Origin: Prevotellaceae bacterium | GTDB lineage: Bacteria; Bacteroidota; Bacteroidia; Bacteroidales; Bacteroidaceae | Direction of reading: 5' to 3' | Assembly: GCA_022508685.1 (NCBI GenBank) | Contig: JAFLUS010000169.1 | Location: forward strand, 1-5,299 | DNA: 5,299 bases | Shown here: piece after piece, positions 1-5,299 of the stretch | Layout: every line of letters starts with the position of its first letter | How positions within the stretch are numbered: the stretch's first letter is position 1 | Notes under the pieces: model-generated | Told to the model about the DNA's origin: nothing | What the model saw: the letters and a program-made list of their open reading frames with translations, nothing else | The model's database searches: none | Program-made: the position numbers and the translations under genes

Positions 1-4
1 TGCG

Positions 5-607
5 TCAGTGCCAACTGGTGTCGGTGTCGATGCCGTAGCGGTAGACACGCGCGAGTTTGATGTCGAAGATGAGGACGGAGTTGGCGGGAATGGAACCGCT
101 GCCGCCTGTGCCGTAACCGAGATAGGGCGGAATGACGACTTGCCAGCGGTCGCCCTGCACCATGTGCATGAGGGCGGTGGAAAAGCCCGTGACCAATGCG
201 GAGGGTGTCATGAGCGTGGGCACGTCAATGTCTTCGTTGAGCGTCGTTCCGTTGAAACTGCGGTCGAAGTTGTACCCCTGCGGATAGGTCGCGGTGGGGA
301 TGAGATGCCCCGTGTAATGCACGCGCACGCTGTCCTTGTAGAGTGGCGAGTAGGTGCCTTCGCCTTGTTCAAGAGACTTGGCATAGACGTAGTACTTCCG
401 CGGTCCGGAGAGGTCGTCGTACTCGTCGCCCAAGGTGTAGGCTTTGTACATCGTCCATCCGTCCACACCGTTGCGGGCGAGTGTGGCAATGGAATCGAGG
501 TAGTGGGCGTTGCGGTCGGGCCAGTCGTTGTATTCGTTTACTTCGTCGCTCTCGCTGCAACTGCACAGGAGAAGGACGAAGCAAAGGAGGAAGGGAAGTT
601 TCTTCAT
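5..607 (-). CDS. FKBP-type peptidyl-prolyl cis-trans isomerase, lipoprotein
   Basis: 200 residues. It should catalyse cis-trans isomerisation of X-Pro bonds in envelope proteins. The N-terminus MKKLPFLLCFVLLLCSC is a lipoprotein signal with lipobox L14-C15-S16-C17. The mature end C-SESDE is Ser/acid-rich, like the Bacteroidota lipoprotein export signal, so surface exposure is possible (inference). Residues 25-88 are a charged and aromatic N-terminal extension. The FKBP fold spans about 90-188, with VHYTG (Y98), FDRSF (F114, D115), GFSTAL (F142 where FKBP12 has Trp59), IPPYLGYG (Y165), SIPANS and LIFDIKL (F181). The stretch between YTG and FDRS is several residues longer than in FKBP12. The start at 607 is chosen because it encodes a complete signal peptide; the same frame stays open upstream only as a shadow inside GlyRS. 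The start shares one base with the GlyRS stop (TAATG), so the gene is probably second in that operon. The stop is TGA at 5-7. Fold is confident; substrates are unknown. Confidence 0.93.
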   Translation of the reverse strand: MKKLPFLLCFVLLLCSCSESDEVNEYNDWPDRNAHYLDSIATLARNGVDGWTMYKAYTLGDEYDDLSGPRKYYVYAKSLEQGEGTYSPLYKDSVRVHYTGHLIPTATYPQGYNFDRSFNGTTLNEDIDVPTLMTPSALVTGFSTALMHMVQGDRWQVVIPPYLGYGTGGSGSIPANSVLIFDIKLARVYRYGIDTDTSWH

Positions 608-609
608 TA
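605..609 (-). promoter_or_regulatory. TAATG stop/start overlap coupling GlyRS to the FKBP gene
   Basis: Read on the minus strand, the GlyRS stop TAA (609-607) and the FKBP start ATG (607-605) share the A at 607. The bases before the ATG (CTGAAATAATG) contain no Shine-Dalgarno-like sequence. Termination-reinitiation by the same ribosome is therefore a likely way for the second gene to be translated. The overlap is seen directly; coupling is inferred. Confidence 0.8.
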
Positions 610-2148
610 TTTCAGTTTTTTGAGCAGACTGGTGATAGACACGTTGTCTTCGATGAGTCCGCGCAGTTCGGCGATAGGAATGCGGCGTTGTTCCATCGTG
701 TCGCGCATACGAATGGTGACGGTGTTGTCCTGCAACGTGTCGAAGTCGACGGTGACGCAGTAAGGCGTACCGATGGCGTCTTGACGGCGATAGCGCTTGC
801 CGATAGAGTCTTTTTCGTCGTACTGACAATTGAAATGGAATTTGAGGTCGTCGACAATTTCGCGTGCCTTTTCGGGGAGTCCGTCTTTCTTGACGAGCGG
901 CATGACTGCCAGTTTGACGGGTGCGAGGGCTGCGGGCAGACGAAGCACGGTGCGCGTTTCGCCATTCTCCAATTTCTCTTCGCAGAAACTGTGGCACATG
1001 ATGGAGAGGAACATGCGGTCGACGCCGATAGATGTCTCGATGACGTACGGCGTATAGGAGTCGTTGATTTCGGGGTCGAAGTACTTGATAGACTTGCCCG
1101 AGAATTTCTCATGCTGCGAGAGGTCGAAGTCGGTGCGGCTGTGGATGCCTTCTACTTCCTTGAAGCCGAACGGGAGCCGGAATTCGATGTCGGTTGCGGC
1201 GTTGGCATAGTGAGCCAGTTTCTCATGGTCGTGGAAACGATAGTTGTCGTCGCCGAAACCGAGGTTGCGGTGCCATGCCATGCGGGTGTGCTTCCACTTG
1301 TCGAACCAGTCGAGTTCCGTGCCGGGCTTGATGAAGAACTGCATTTCCATCTGCTCGAACTCGCGCATGCGGAAGATGAACTGGCGTGCCACGATTTCGT
1401 TGCGGAAGGCTTTACCGATTTGGGCGATACCGAACGGAATCTTCATGCGTCCGGTCTTCTGCACGTTGAGGTAGTTGACGAAGATGCCCTGTGCGGTTTC
1501 CGGACGCAGGTAGATAGTCATTGCCGCGTCGGCAGTGGAACCCATTTCGGTCTTGAACATGAGGTTGAACTGGCGCACTTCCGTCCAGTTGCGCGTGCCG
1601 CTGATGGGGCAGACGATTTCTTCGTCGAGGATAATCTGACGCAGTTCCTGCAAATCCATCTTGTTCATTGCCTCGGAATAGCGTTCGTGCAGCGCGTTGC
1701 GCTTCTGCGTTTCTTCGAGCACGCGGGGGCTGGTGCTGCGGTATTGCTGTTCGTCGAAGGCGTCGCCAAAGCGCTTGCGGGCCTTTGCCACTTCCTTCTC
1801 AATCTTGTCTTCGTACTTGGCTATCTGCTCCTCGATGAGCACGTCGGCACGATAGCGTTTCTTCGAATCGCGGTTGTCGATGAGCGGGTCGTTGAATGCG
1901 TCGACGTGTCCGCTGGCCTTCCAGATGGTGGGGTGCATGAACACGCAGGAGTCGATTCCCACGATGTTCTCGTGCATCAGCACCATCGATTGCCACCAAT
2001 ATTGCTTGATGTTGTTCTTCAGTTCCACACCGTTCTGACCATAGTCATAAACGGCACCCAATCCGTCGTAGATTTCGCTCGAAGGGAATACGAAACCATA
2101 TTCCTTGCAGTGCGACACGACTTTCTTAAATACGTCTTCTTGTGCCAT
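607..2148 (-). CDS. glyQS: glycyl-tRNA synthetase, single-chain alpha2 type
   Basis: 513 residues, the usual size of the Bacteroidota enzyme. It charges tRNA-Gly with glycine using ATP, in the cytoplasm, as a homodimeric class II synthetase. The N-terminal catalytic region begins with the FVFPSSEIYDGLGAVYDYG block (about 20-37), typical of alpha2 GlyRS. Motif 1 lies around residues 58-85 (HENIVGID, MHPTIWKASGHVDAF). LRPETAQGIFVNY is at 214-226. Motif 2 is FRNEI...FRMREFEQMEMQFF (248-272). Motif 3 is ETSIGVDRMF (371-380) with the class II Arg at 378. The anticodon-binding (HGTP) domain runs from about 409 (APVKLAVMPLV) to 500. The frame stays open upstream to an in-frame ATG at 2256, but a -7 promoter motif (2198-2191) lies within that extension. 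The start at 2148 also begins MAQEDVFKKVV as in homologues, so I chose it. No Shine-Dalgarno and no T-box-sized leader are present. All key motifs look intact. The gene overlaps the downstream FKBP gene by one base. Confidence 0.97.
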   Translation of the reverse strand: MAQEDVFKKVVSHCKEYGFVFPSSEIYDGLGAVYDYGQNGVELKNNIKQYWWQSMVLMHENIVGIDSCVFMHPTIWKASGHVDAFNDPLIDNRDSKKRYRADVLIEEQIAKYEDKIEKEVAKARKRFGDAFDEQQYRSTSPRVLEETQKRNALHERYSEAMNKMDLQELRQIILDEEIVCPISGTRNWTEVRQFNLMFKTEMGSTADAAMTIYLRPETAQGIFVNYLNVQKTGRMKIPFGIAQIGKAFRNEIVARQFIFRMREFEQMEMQFFIKPGTELDWFDKWKHTRMAWHRNLGFGDDNYRFHDHEKLAHYANAATDIEFRLPFGFKEVEGIHSRTDFDLSQHEKFSGKSIKYFDPEINDSYTPYVIETSIGVDRMFLSIMCHSFCEEKLENGETRTVLRLPAALAPVKLAVMPLVKKDGLPEKAREIVDDLKFHFNCQYDEKDSIGKRYRRQDAIGTPYCVTVDFDTLQDNTVTIRMRDTMEQRRIPIAELRGLIEDNVSITSLLKKLK

Positions 2149-2190
2149 ATAGATTTGAAAATTTAGATGCGACAGCGTACAATTTGGGTA

Positions 2191-2198
2191 CAAAGATA
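2191..2198 (-). promoter_or_regulatory. Bacteroidota-type -7 promoter element for glyQS-FKBP
   Basis: The minus strand reads TATCTTTG (2198-2191), an exact match to TAnnTTTG. It lies 42 bases upstream of the GlyRS ATG, implying a leader of roughly 36-39 nt. No TTTG is found 19-21 bases upstream, so the -33 half is degenerate or absent. It is the only good promoter motif upstream of this gene pair. Confidence 0.65.
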
Positions 2199-2225
2199 GG
2201 TATTTTCTACGTAACTCGCTGCATC

Positions 2226-2312
2226 TTTGGGAAAAATTAACGCAAGTCTCGCGCACGTTGCCTACTTTAATTACGATGCATACGCGCGAGTCGGTCGTAT
2301 CTGTTTCCCAAA
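2226..2312. repeat. two-part inverted repeat on one dyad axis between divergent promoters
   Basis: TTTGGGAAA (2226-2234) is the exact reverse complement of TTTCCCAAA (2304-2312). CTCGCGC (2248-2254) is the exact reverse complement of GCGCGAG (2284-2290). Both pairs are centred on base 2269. Each promoter therefore has, reading outward, GCGCGAG-N13-TTTCCCAAA, then 25 bases (plus) or 27 bases (minus) to its TAnnTTTG box. The 13-base spacers and the central 29 bases (2255-2283) are poorly matched, so this is not one continuous hairpin. It could be paired binding sites for a regulator or a remnant of an inverted duplication. The outer arms loosely extend to TGCA on both sides (2220-2223 and 2316-2319), with a one-base offset. 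Confidence 0.75.
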
Positions 2313-2313
2313 A

Positions 2314-2345
2314 TTTGCAAGAATGATTTTTTTATCGTAATTTTG
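2314..2345 (+). promoter_or_regulatory. Bacteroidota promoter TTTG-N20-TAATTTTG for the small repeat-protein gene
   Basis: TTTG at 2314-2317 and TAATTTTG at 2338-2345 are separated by 20 bases. This fits the established Bacteroidota consensus TTTG-N(19-21)-TAnnTTTG exactly. Transcription would start near 2350-2353, leaving a leader of about 27-30 nt before the ATG at 2380. The -33 box begins one base after the TTTCCCAAA arm of the inverted repeat, so a protein bound there would touch RNA polymerase. Confidence 0.8.
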
Positions 2346-2379
2346 CGCCATCAACCTATATTTACCTACATCACACACT

Positions 2380-2745
2380 ATGAAACGGATATTTTTCACA
2401 GCCCTGCTGCTCACGGCAACTCTCGTCGGTCGGGCACAGCAAATCAGTTACATTGAGACGACACGGTCGTGGTACTACATCTACGACGAAAACGGCAAGC
2501 GATTGCGCGGCATCAGCGCATCGTCAGGCGAACTCGTCGGCTACGGCCCCACGTTCTACATTCTGCGTCAGAACTCGTTCTACATCATGTTCGACGTGAA
2601 GGGAAAACGCCTCGGCAGCCTCAGCAAAAACAACGCAGGCGAAATCATTTCCGTCAGCGGCGAGACGTTCACCAGCCGGAACGGCTCATGGATTTACACA
2701 TGGCGGAAAGACGGCAAGAAACTGAGTTCGCGCCCTGCTCACTGA
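2380..2745 (+). CDS. small secreted protein with aromatic/Gly-Lys repeats, function unknown
   Basis: 121 residues. MKRIFFTALLLTATLVGRAQ is a signal peptide with a probable type I cleavage after G17-R18-A19. There is no lipobox, so the roughly 102-residue mature protein is periplasmic or secreted. The mature chain is about 2.5 copies of a unit beginning S-aromatic-Y: S30-N65, S66-G102 and S103 to the end. Conserved columns include an aromatic-rich strand, D-x-x-G-K-R-L (DENGKRL, DVKGKRL, KDGKKL) and a G-E-[LI] turn (G50, G87). The aromatic-strand/Gly-turn pattern suggests a small beta-sheet repeat protein, distantly like WG-type repeats. No catalytic residues or cysteines are visible. I recall similar small proteins annotated as hypothetical in Prevotella. 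A consensus promoter precedes the ATG and there is no Shine-Dalgarno. The stop is 12 bp from that of the convergent acyl-CoA synthetase gene. Coding status is well supported; function is not. Confidence 0.88.
   Translation: MKRIFFTALLLTATLVGRAQQISYIETTRSWYYIYDENGKRLRGISASSGELVGYGPTFYILRQNSFYIMFDVKGKRLGSLSKNNAGEIISVSGETFTSRNGSWIYTWRKDGKKLSSRPAH
2467..2730 (+). repeat. tandem protein repeat, about 2.5 units of 36-37 residues
   Basis: Unit 1 is 2467-2574 (S30-N65), unit 2 is 2575-2685 (S66-G102) and a half unit is 2686-2730 (S103-R117). Shared positions are S-[WF]-[YI]-[YI], then D-x-x-G-K-[RK]-L, then S-x-x-x-x-G-E-[LI] and a closing aromatic strand ending R-[QN]-N/G. The units are clearly related as protein but diverged as DNA, so the duplication is old and maintained by selection on the protein. 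Confidence 0.75.
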
Positions 2746-2757
2746 CGCGCCTTATTC

Positions 2758-4410
2758 TTACGAATAGAGGAAACGGCGGATGTTGCGCTTCGGCGTCTTT
2801 TCAAATTCTTCGGTACGCGATTCGAGCGCAGAAAGGGCACAGAACGTGGGCAGCATCCGATTGATGTGGCGACGATAGCGGTCGAGTTGTTCTGCGAAAT
2901 CGTCGCGCGTCATGCCGTGCCGCTGCAACGTGTCGTCGCTCGTGTAGACCAGTCCCACGAGTTTGTCGCCACGCTGCACGACGACGCACTCGTCAATCAG
3001 TGCATGTCCCGTCAGTTTTTCTTCAATTTCTTCGGGATAGATGTTCTGTCCGTTCGAACCGAGCAGCATGTTCTTCACGCGTCCGCGAATGTAGACGTTG
3101 CCGTCGCTGTCCATCGTGGCGAGGTCGCCCGTGTGGAGCCATCCGTCTTCGTCGATGGTTTCCACCGTGGCTGCATCGTTCTTGTAATAGCCCAGCATCA
3201 CGTTCATGCCACGCGTAACGATTTCGCCCGGCACACGTTCGGGGTCGTCGCTGAGGATGCGCACCTCCATGCGTGGCGCACTGCGTCCGCACGACGTCAT
3301 GGCAAACGAATGCCAGTCGCGATAGCAGATGATAGGCCCACATTCCGTCATGCCGTAACCCACGGTATAGGGGAACTTGATGCGCTTGAGGAATGTCTCC
3401 ACTTCGCTGTTGAAGGAGGCGCCTCCGACAATGATTTCGTAGAAATTGTCGCCAAACACCTTCTGCAACTGCCGACGGATTTTCCGATAAATCAGCGTGC
3501 GCACTATCGGCAGCATCAGCAGGCTGCGCATCTGTACGGCACGGATGACGGGAAAGATTTTATTTTGTACGATTTTTTCGATGATGAGCGGTACGGCGAT
3601 GATGATGTGGGGACGCACGTCGGCAAACACTTGCAAGAGCACCGACGGGCTCGGAGCCTTCGTCAGATAGTGGATGTGGCTGCCGACGCAGAATGCATAC
3701 ATGAATTCGAAGGCAAACCCGTACATGTGTGCCATGGGCAGGAGTGAAACGACCTTCTTGCCGGGTTTCAGTCCCAAGGCTTCGTTGGCAAATGCCACGT
3801 TCGACCACATGGCACGATAGGGCAACATCACGCCCTTCGAATGACCCGTAGAACCACTCGTGTAACTCAGCATGGCGAGGTCGTCGGGACGGTCGGCAAA
3901 GTATCGCACGTCCACCTTGCCGAAAGGCATGTCGTAAGAGATGTGTCCGATAGTGGAAAGGCTGCACATCGGGCATTCCCGCTCTTCGCCTTCGTCGTTC
4001 GGAGGCAGTTGCAGCATGGTGGTGCCGGAGATGGTTACGCCCAGTTTTGCCGCAATGTCGTCGGCACACATCAGCAGTTTCGTCTCGCTGTGGACGATGA
4101 TATTGATGATTTGCTCCGCATTGAAGTCTTGGAGAATCGGCACCGTGACGGCTCCGAAAGTGAACGCAGCCAAATAGGCAACTGCCCATTGGCTGCTGTT
4201 CTTGCCACAGATGGCAATGCGGTCGCCTCGCTTGAGGTCGAGCGAATGGAAATACTCGTGTAGGCGTGCAAACTCACAAGCCGCTTCCTTGTAGGTGAAC
4301 CGCACCGACGTGCCGTAGTCGCTGAATGCCGGTCGTTCCCAGTTTTCGCGGATGGTACGCTCCATGATGCGCATCATGGACTGCGTGTGTTGGATGTAGT
4401 CTACTTTCAT
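2758..4410 (-). CDS. AMP-binding acyl-CoA synthetase (long-chain fatty acid-CoA ligase family)
   Basis: 550 residues, an ANL-superfamily adenylating enzyme. It should activate a fatty acid with ATP to acyl-AMP and then to the CoA thioester, in the cytoplasm or at the inner membrane. The phosphate-binding loop is YTSGSTGHSKGV (183-194, K192). A5 is GYGMTECGP (351-359, E356). A7 is GWLHTGDL (423-430, D429). The hinge/A8 region is RGRVKN...NGQNIYPEEIE (442-463). The N-terminal domain has GKNSSQWAVAYLAAFTFGAVTVPI (69-91). The basic, hydrophobic stretch at 280-320 sits where long-chain enzymes carry the linker to the acyl tunnel. The C-terminus EKTPKRNIRRFLYS has K541 near the usual A10 lysine, but the position before the I-x-R core holds N543. 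The start at 4410 is fixed by an in-frame stop 12 bases upstream. No acyl carrier, thioesterase or beta-oxidation gene adjoins it. Chain-length specificity cannot be read from the sequence. Confidence 0.92.
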   Translation of the reverse strand: MKVDYIQHTQSMMRIMERTIRENWERPAFSDYGTSVRFTYKEAACEFARLHEYFHSLDLKRGDRIAICGKNSSQWAVAYLAAFTFGAVTVPILQDFNAEQIINIIVHSETKLLMCADDIAAKLGVTISGTTMLQLPPNDEGEERECPMCSLSTIGHISYDMPFGKVDVRYFADRPDDLAMLSYTSGSTGHSKGVMLPYRAMWSNVAFANEALGLKPGKKVVSLLPMAHMYGFAFEFMYAFCVGSHIHYLTKAPSPSVLLQVFADVRPHIIIAVPLIIEKIVQNKIFPVIRAVQMRSLLMLPIVRTLIYRKIRRQLQKVFGDNFYEIIVGGASFNSEVETFLKRIKFPYTVGYGMTECGPIICYRDWHSFAMTSCGRSAPRMEVRILSDDPERVPGEIVTRGMNVMLGYYKNDAATVETIDEDGWLHTGDLATMDSDGNVYIRGRVKNMLLGSNGQNIYPEEIEEKLTGHALIDECVVVQRGDKLVGLVYTSDDTLQRHGMTRDDFAEQLDRYRRHINRMLPTFCALSALESRTEEFEKTPKRNIRRFLYS

Positions 4411-4424
4411 TCGATAAATTGCTC

Positions 4425-4449
4425 ACATTTGTGCGAACTGTGCAAATGT
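4425..4449. repeat. 7-bp inverted repeat upstream of the acyl-CoA synthetase gene
   Basis: ACATTTG (4425-4431) and CAAATGT (4443-4449) are perfect reverse complements separated by 11 bases. The right arm lies inside a TAnnTTTG-like element. It could be an operator over the promoter or a weak hairpin after the upstream DUF3298 gene; no strong U-tract follows. The AT-rich composition makes chance a real possibility. Confidence 0.4.
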
Positions 4450-4460
4450 ACGCAAATTTA
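4443..4460 (-). promoter_or_regulatory. two adjacent TAnnTTTG-like -7 elements before the acyl-CoA synthetase gene
   Basis: The minus strand carries TAAATTTG (4460-4453) and TACATTTG (4450-4443), both exact matches to TAnnTTTG, 10 bases apart. The nearest upstream TTTG (4479-4476) is 15 or 25 bases away rather than 19-21, so the -33 is off-spaced. Predicted leaders would be about 25-40 nt. The motifs suggest the gene is transcribed separately from the DUF3298 gene behind it. Confidence 0.5.
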
Positions 4461-4490
4461 TTGAGACTACACGCACAAAAGGCAAGAAAT

Positions 4491-5299
4491 CTACTTTTCG
4501 CCCTCGATAAGTTTGCGCAGCGATGTCTTCATGAAAGGTTTGATATGTTCATACGACACCACAAACGCCGGTATTCCTGCAGCATATGGCGCAACCTCGT
4601 AAGGTTGGTAAATGAACTCGATGCCGTCAGCCGTCAGCACCGGTGCTTGTTCGGGAAGCGGAATGTCGTCCGAATCTCCATAAGAATCCAACATAAGATA
4701 TTCGCTGAGGTCTTCCGAATCATCGATTTCGAAATATTCGCGCAATCCGTTTTCAAGCAAGGCTTGGAACAGGCGTGAATCAGTGTCTTTGAACATGTCC
4801 CACGTAATCTGCCCGCCGTCACTCTTGCGCAGCGTTGCACCGATAGTGGCATACATGCCATGTGCAGCCCCCGCAAAGTAGATAGAAGCAGCATGCACCA
4901 GCGTGATGTAGTCGTCGCATTCGTAACGTACATAAATGGAATCGGAGCACGTAGACGTCATGTCGTCGTCGTACCACAATTCATCCTCTTCATCCATGTC
5001 CTCTGCATAGGGTTCCAATTCCTTCTTCATGGCTTGAACATAATGGTCGAGCATCGCCTGTCCGTCGTTCATGTCGCCTGTATATTCGCCAGACAACTGC
5101 TCGTTTATCCATTCGCGCACGGCTTCCACCAACGTTTCGTTCGTTCCACCCACAGGGTAGGCAACGACGCAGTTCACTTCACACGTTTCAGACTTGAATT
5201 GTCCTTCCAATTGTTCAAACTGAATGTCGGGCTGCTGTTCATTTTTGCAAGCCGACAACCATACGACAGCCGTCAGCACCATTGCCAACCGCGCTGCAA
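4491..5299 (-). CDS. lipoprotein with RsiV-like DUF3298 domain, 5' end outside the window
   Basis: The frame is open through the right edge, so the true start is probably beyond 5299. The visible N-terminus AARLAMVLTAVVWLSAC is the tail of a lipoprotein signal with lipobox L-S-A-C (Cys codon 5249-5247). Starting at the internal ATG (5284-5282) would leave a signal with no basic residue, which is less likely. The mature part is about 252 residues. A strongly acidic segment (EDMDEEDE, then YDDDM) lies in the middle. The C-terminal half has AGAAHGMY, matching the family's GGAHG-type motif, and the typical ending GIEFIYQPYEVAPYAAGIPAFVVSYE. Four cysteines (codons near 5183, 5171, 4949 and 4919) could form disulfides in the periplasm. 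In Bacillus RsiV this domain belongs to an anti-sigma factor that binds lysozyme. Here no transmembrane or sigma-binding segment is visible, so a sigma-related role is not supported. The stop is TAG, 80 bp before the acyl-CoA synthetase start. Confidence 0.88.
   Translation of the reverse strand, partial: AARLAMVLTAVVWLSACKNEQQPDIQFEQLEGQFKSETCEVNCVVAYPVGGTNETLVEAVREWINEQLSGEYTGDMNDGQAMLDHYVQAMKKELEPYAEDMDEEDELWYDDDMTSTCSDSIYVRYECDDYITLVHAASIYFAGAAHGMYATIGATLRKSDGGQITWDMFKDTDSRLFQALLENGLREYFEIDDSEDLSEYLMLDSYGDSDDIPLPEQAPVLTADGIEFIYQPYEVAPYAAGIPAFVVSYEHIKPFMKTSLRKLIEGEK

Noticed and set aside
8..763. A 251-codon plus-strand frame opposite the FKBP gene and the 3' end of GlyRS
   Set aside because: It spans two real minus-strand genes across their junction and has a biased valine/glycine-rich composition typical of an antisense shadow.
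343..2166. A 607-codon open frame on the plus strand antisense to GlyRS and the FKBP gene
   Set aside because: It lies opposite two genes with full family motifs on the minus strand, and its product is repetitive V/D/E/H-rich sequence matching no family. The open frame reflects the G/C-rich third positions of the real genes.
2149..2200. T-box or riboswitch leader for the synthetase gene
   Set aside because: The predicted leader is only about 36-39 nt, too short for a T-box, and no specifier or antiterminator structure is visible.
2149..2256. N-terminal extension of GlyRS to the in-frame ATG at 2256
   Set aside because: The extension overlaps the TATCTTTG promoter element, and the extra 36 residues do not resemble a GlyRS N-terminus. 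The ATG at 2148 starts the expected MAQEDVFKKVV sequence.
2730..2766. Intrinsic terminator between the convergent genes
   Set aside because: Only a 4-bp GCGC pairing with a 13-base loop and a 5-bp AT stem are present, with no proper U-tract.
2866..3747. A 293-codon plus-strand frame opposite the acyl-CoA synthetase
   Set aside because: It is an antisense shadow of a well-supported enzyme gene, with low-complexity H/V/D composition, no promoter motif noticed and no recognisable domain.
1..5299. Mobile element, CRISPR array, toxin-antitoxin or phage-defence module
   Set aside because: No transposase, integrase, regular short repeats or defence domains are present in any frame. All substantial genes are housekeeping or envelope proteins.

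Overview
The window looks like a chromosomal housekeeping segment from a Bacteroidota genome, most likely order Bacteroidales and plausibly Prevotellaceae. Three things support this. Several gene starts are preceded by the Bacteroidota -7 promoter motif TAnnTTTG rather than a sigma70-type box. No start has a purine-rich Shine-Dalgarno sequence. The glycyl-tRNA synthetase is the single-chain alpha2 (eukaryote/archaeal-like) type used by this phylum. The family-level guess rests on the small repeat protein, which resembles proteins I associate with Prevotella from memory, so it is weaker.

Layout. At the left, a minus-strand pair: glycyl-tRNA synthetase (607-2148) followed by a lipoprotein FKBP-type peptidyl-prolyl isomerase (5-607), joined by a TAATG stop/start overlap. 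A 231-bp divergent intergenic region (2149-2379) follows. It carries a promoter motif facing each way, with a striking two-part inverted repeat between them. The plus-strand gene 2380-2745 encodes a small secreted protein built of about 2.5 copies of a 36-37 residue aromatic/Gly-Lys repeat. It converges, with only 12 bp between stop codons, on a minus-strand AMP-binding acyl-CoA synthetase (2758-4410). An 80-bp gap with -7-like motifs separates that gene from a minus-strand lipoprotein with an RsiV-like DUF3298 domain (4491 to the right edge), whose start lies outside the window.

How the genes relate. GlyRS (translation) and the FKBP lipoprotein (envelope protein folding) are probably co-transcribed and translationally coupled, although their biochemical roles differ. 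The acyl-CoA synthetase (fatty-acid activation) and the DUF3298 lipoprotein (cell envelope, function unknown) lie on the same strand but probably have separate promoters. I see no mobile elements, CRISPR, tRNA or rRNA, and no obvious novel multi-gene system. The least explained items are the mirrored promoter-upstream motifs at 2226-2312 and the small repeat protein beside them.
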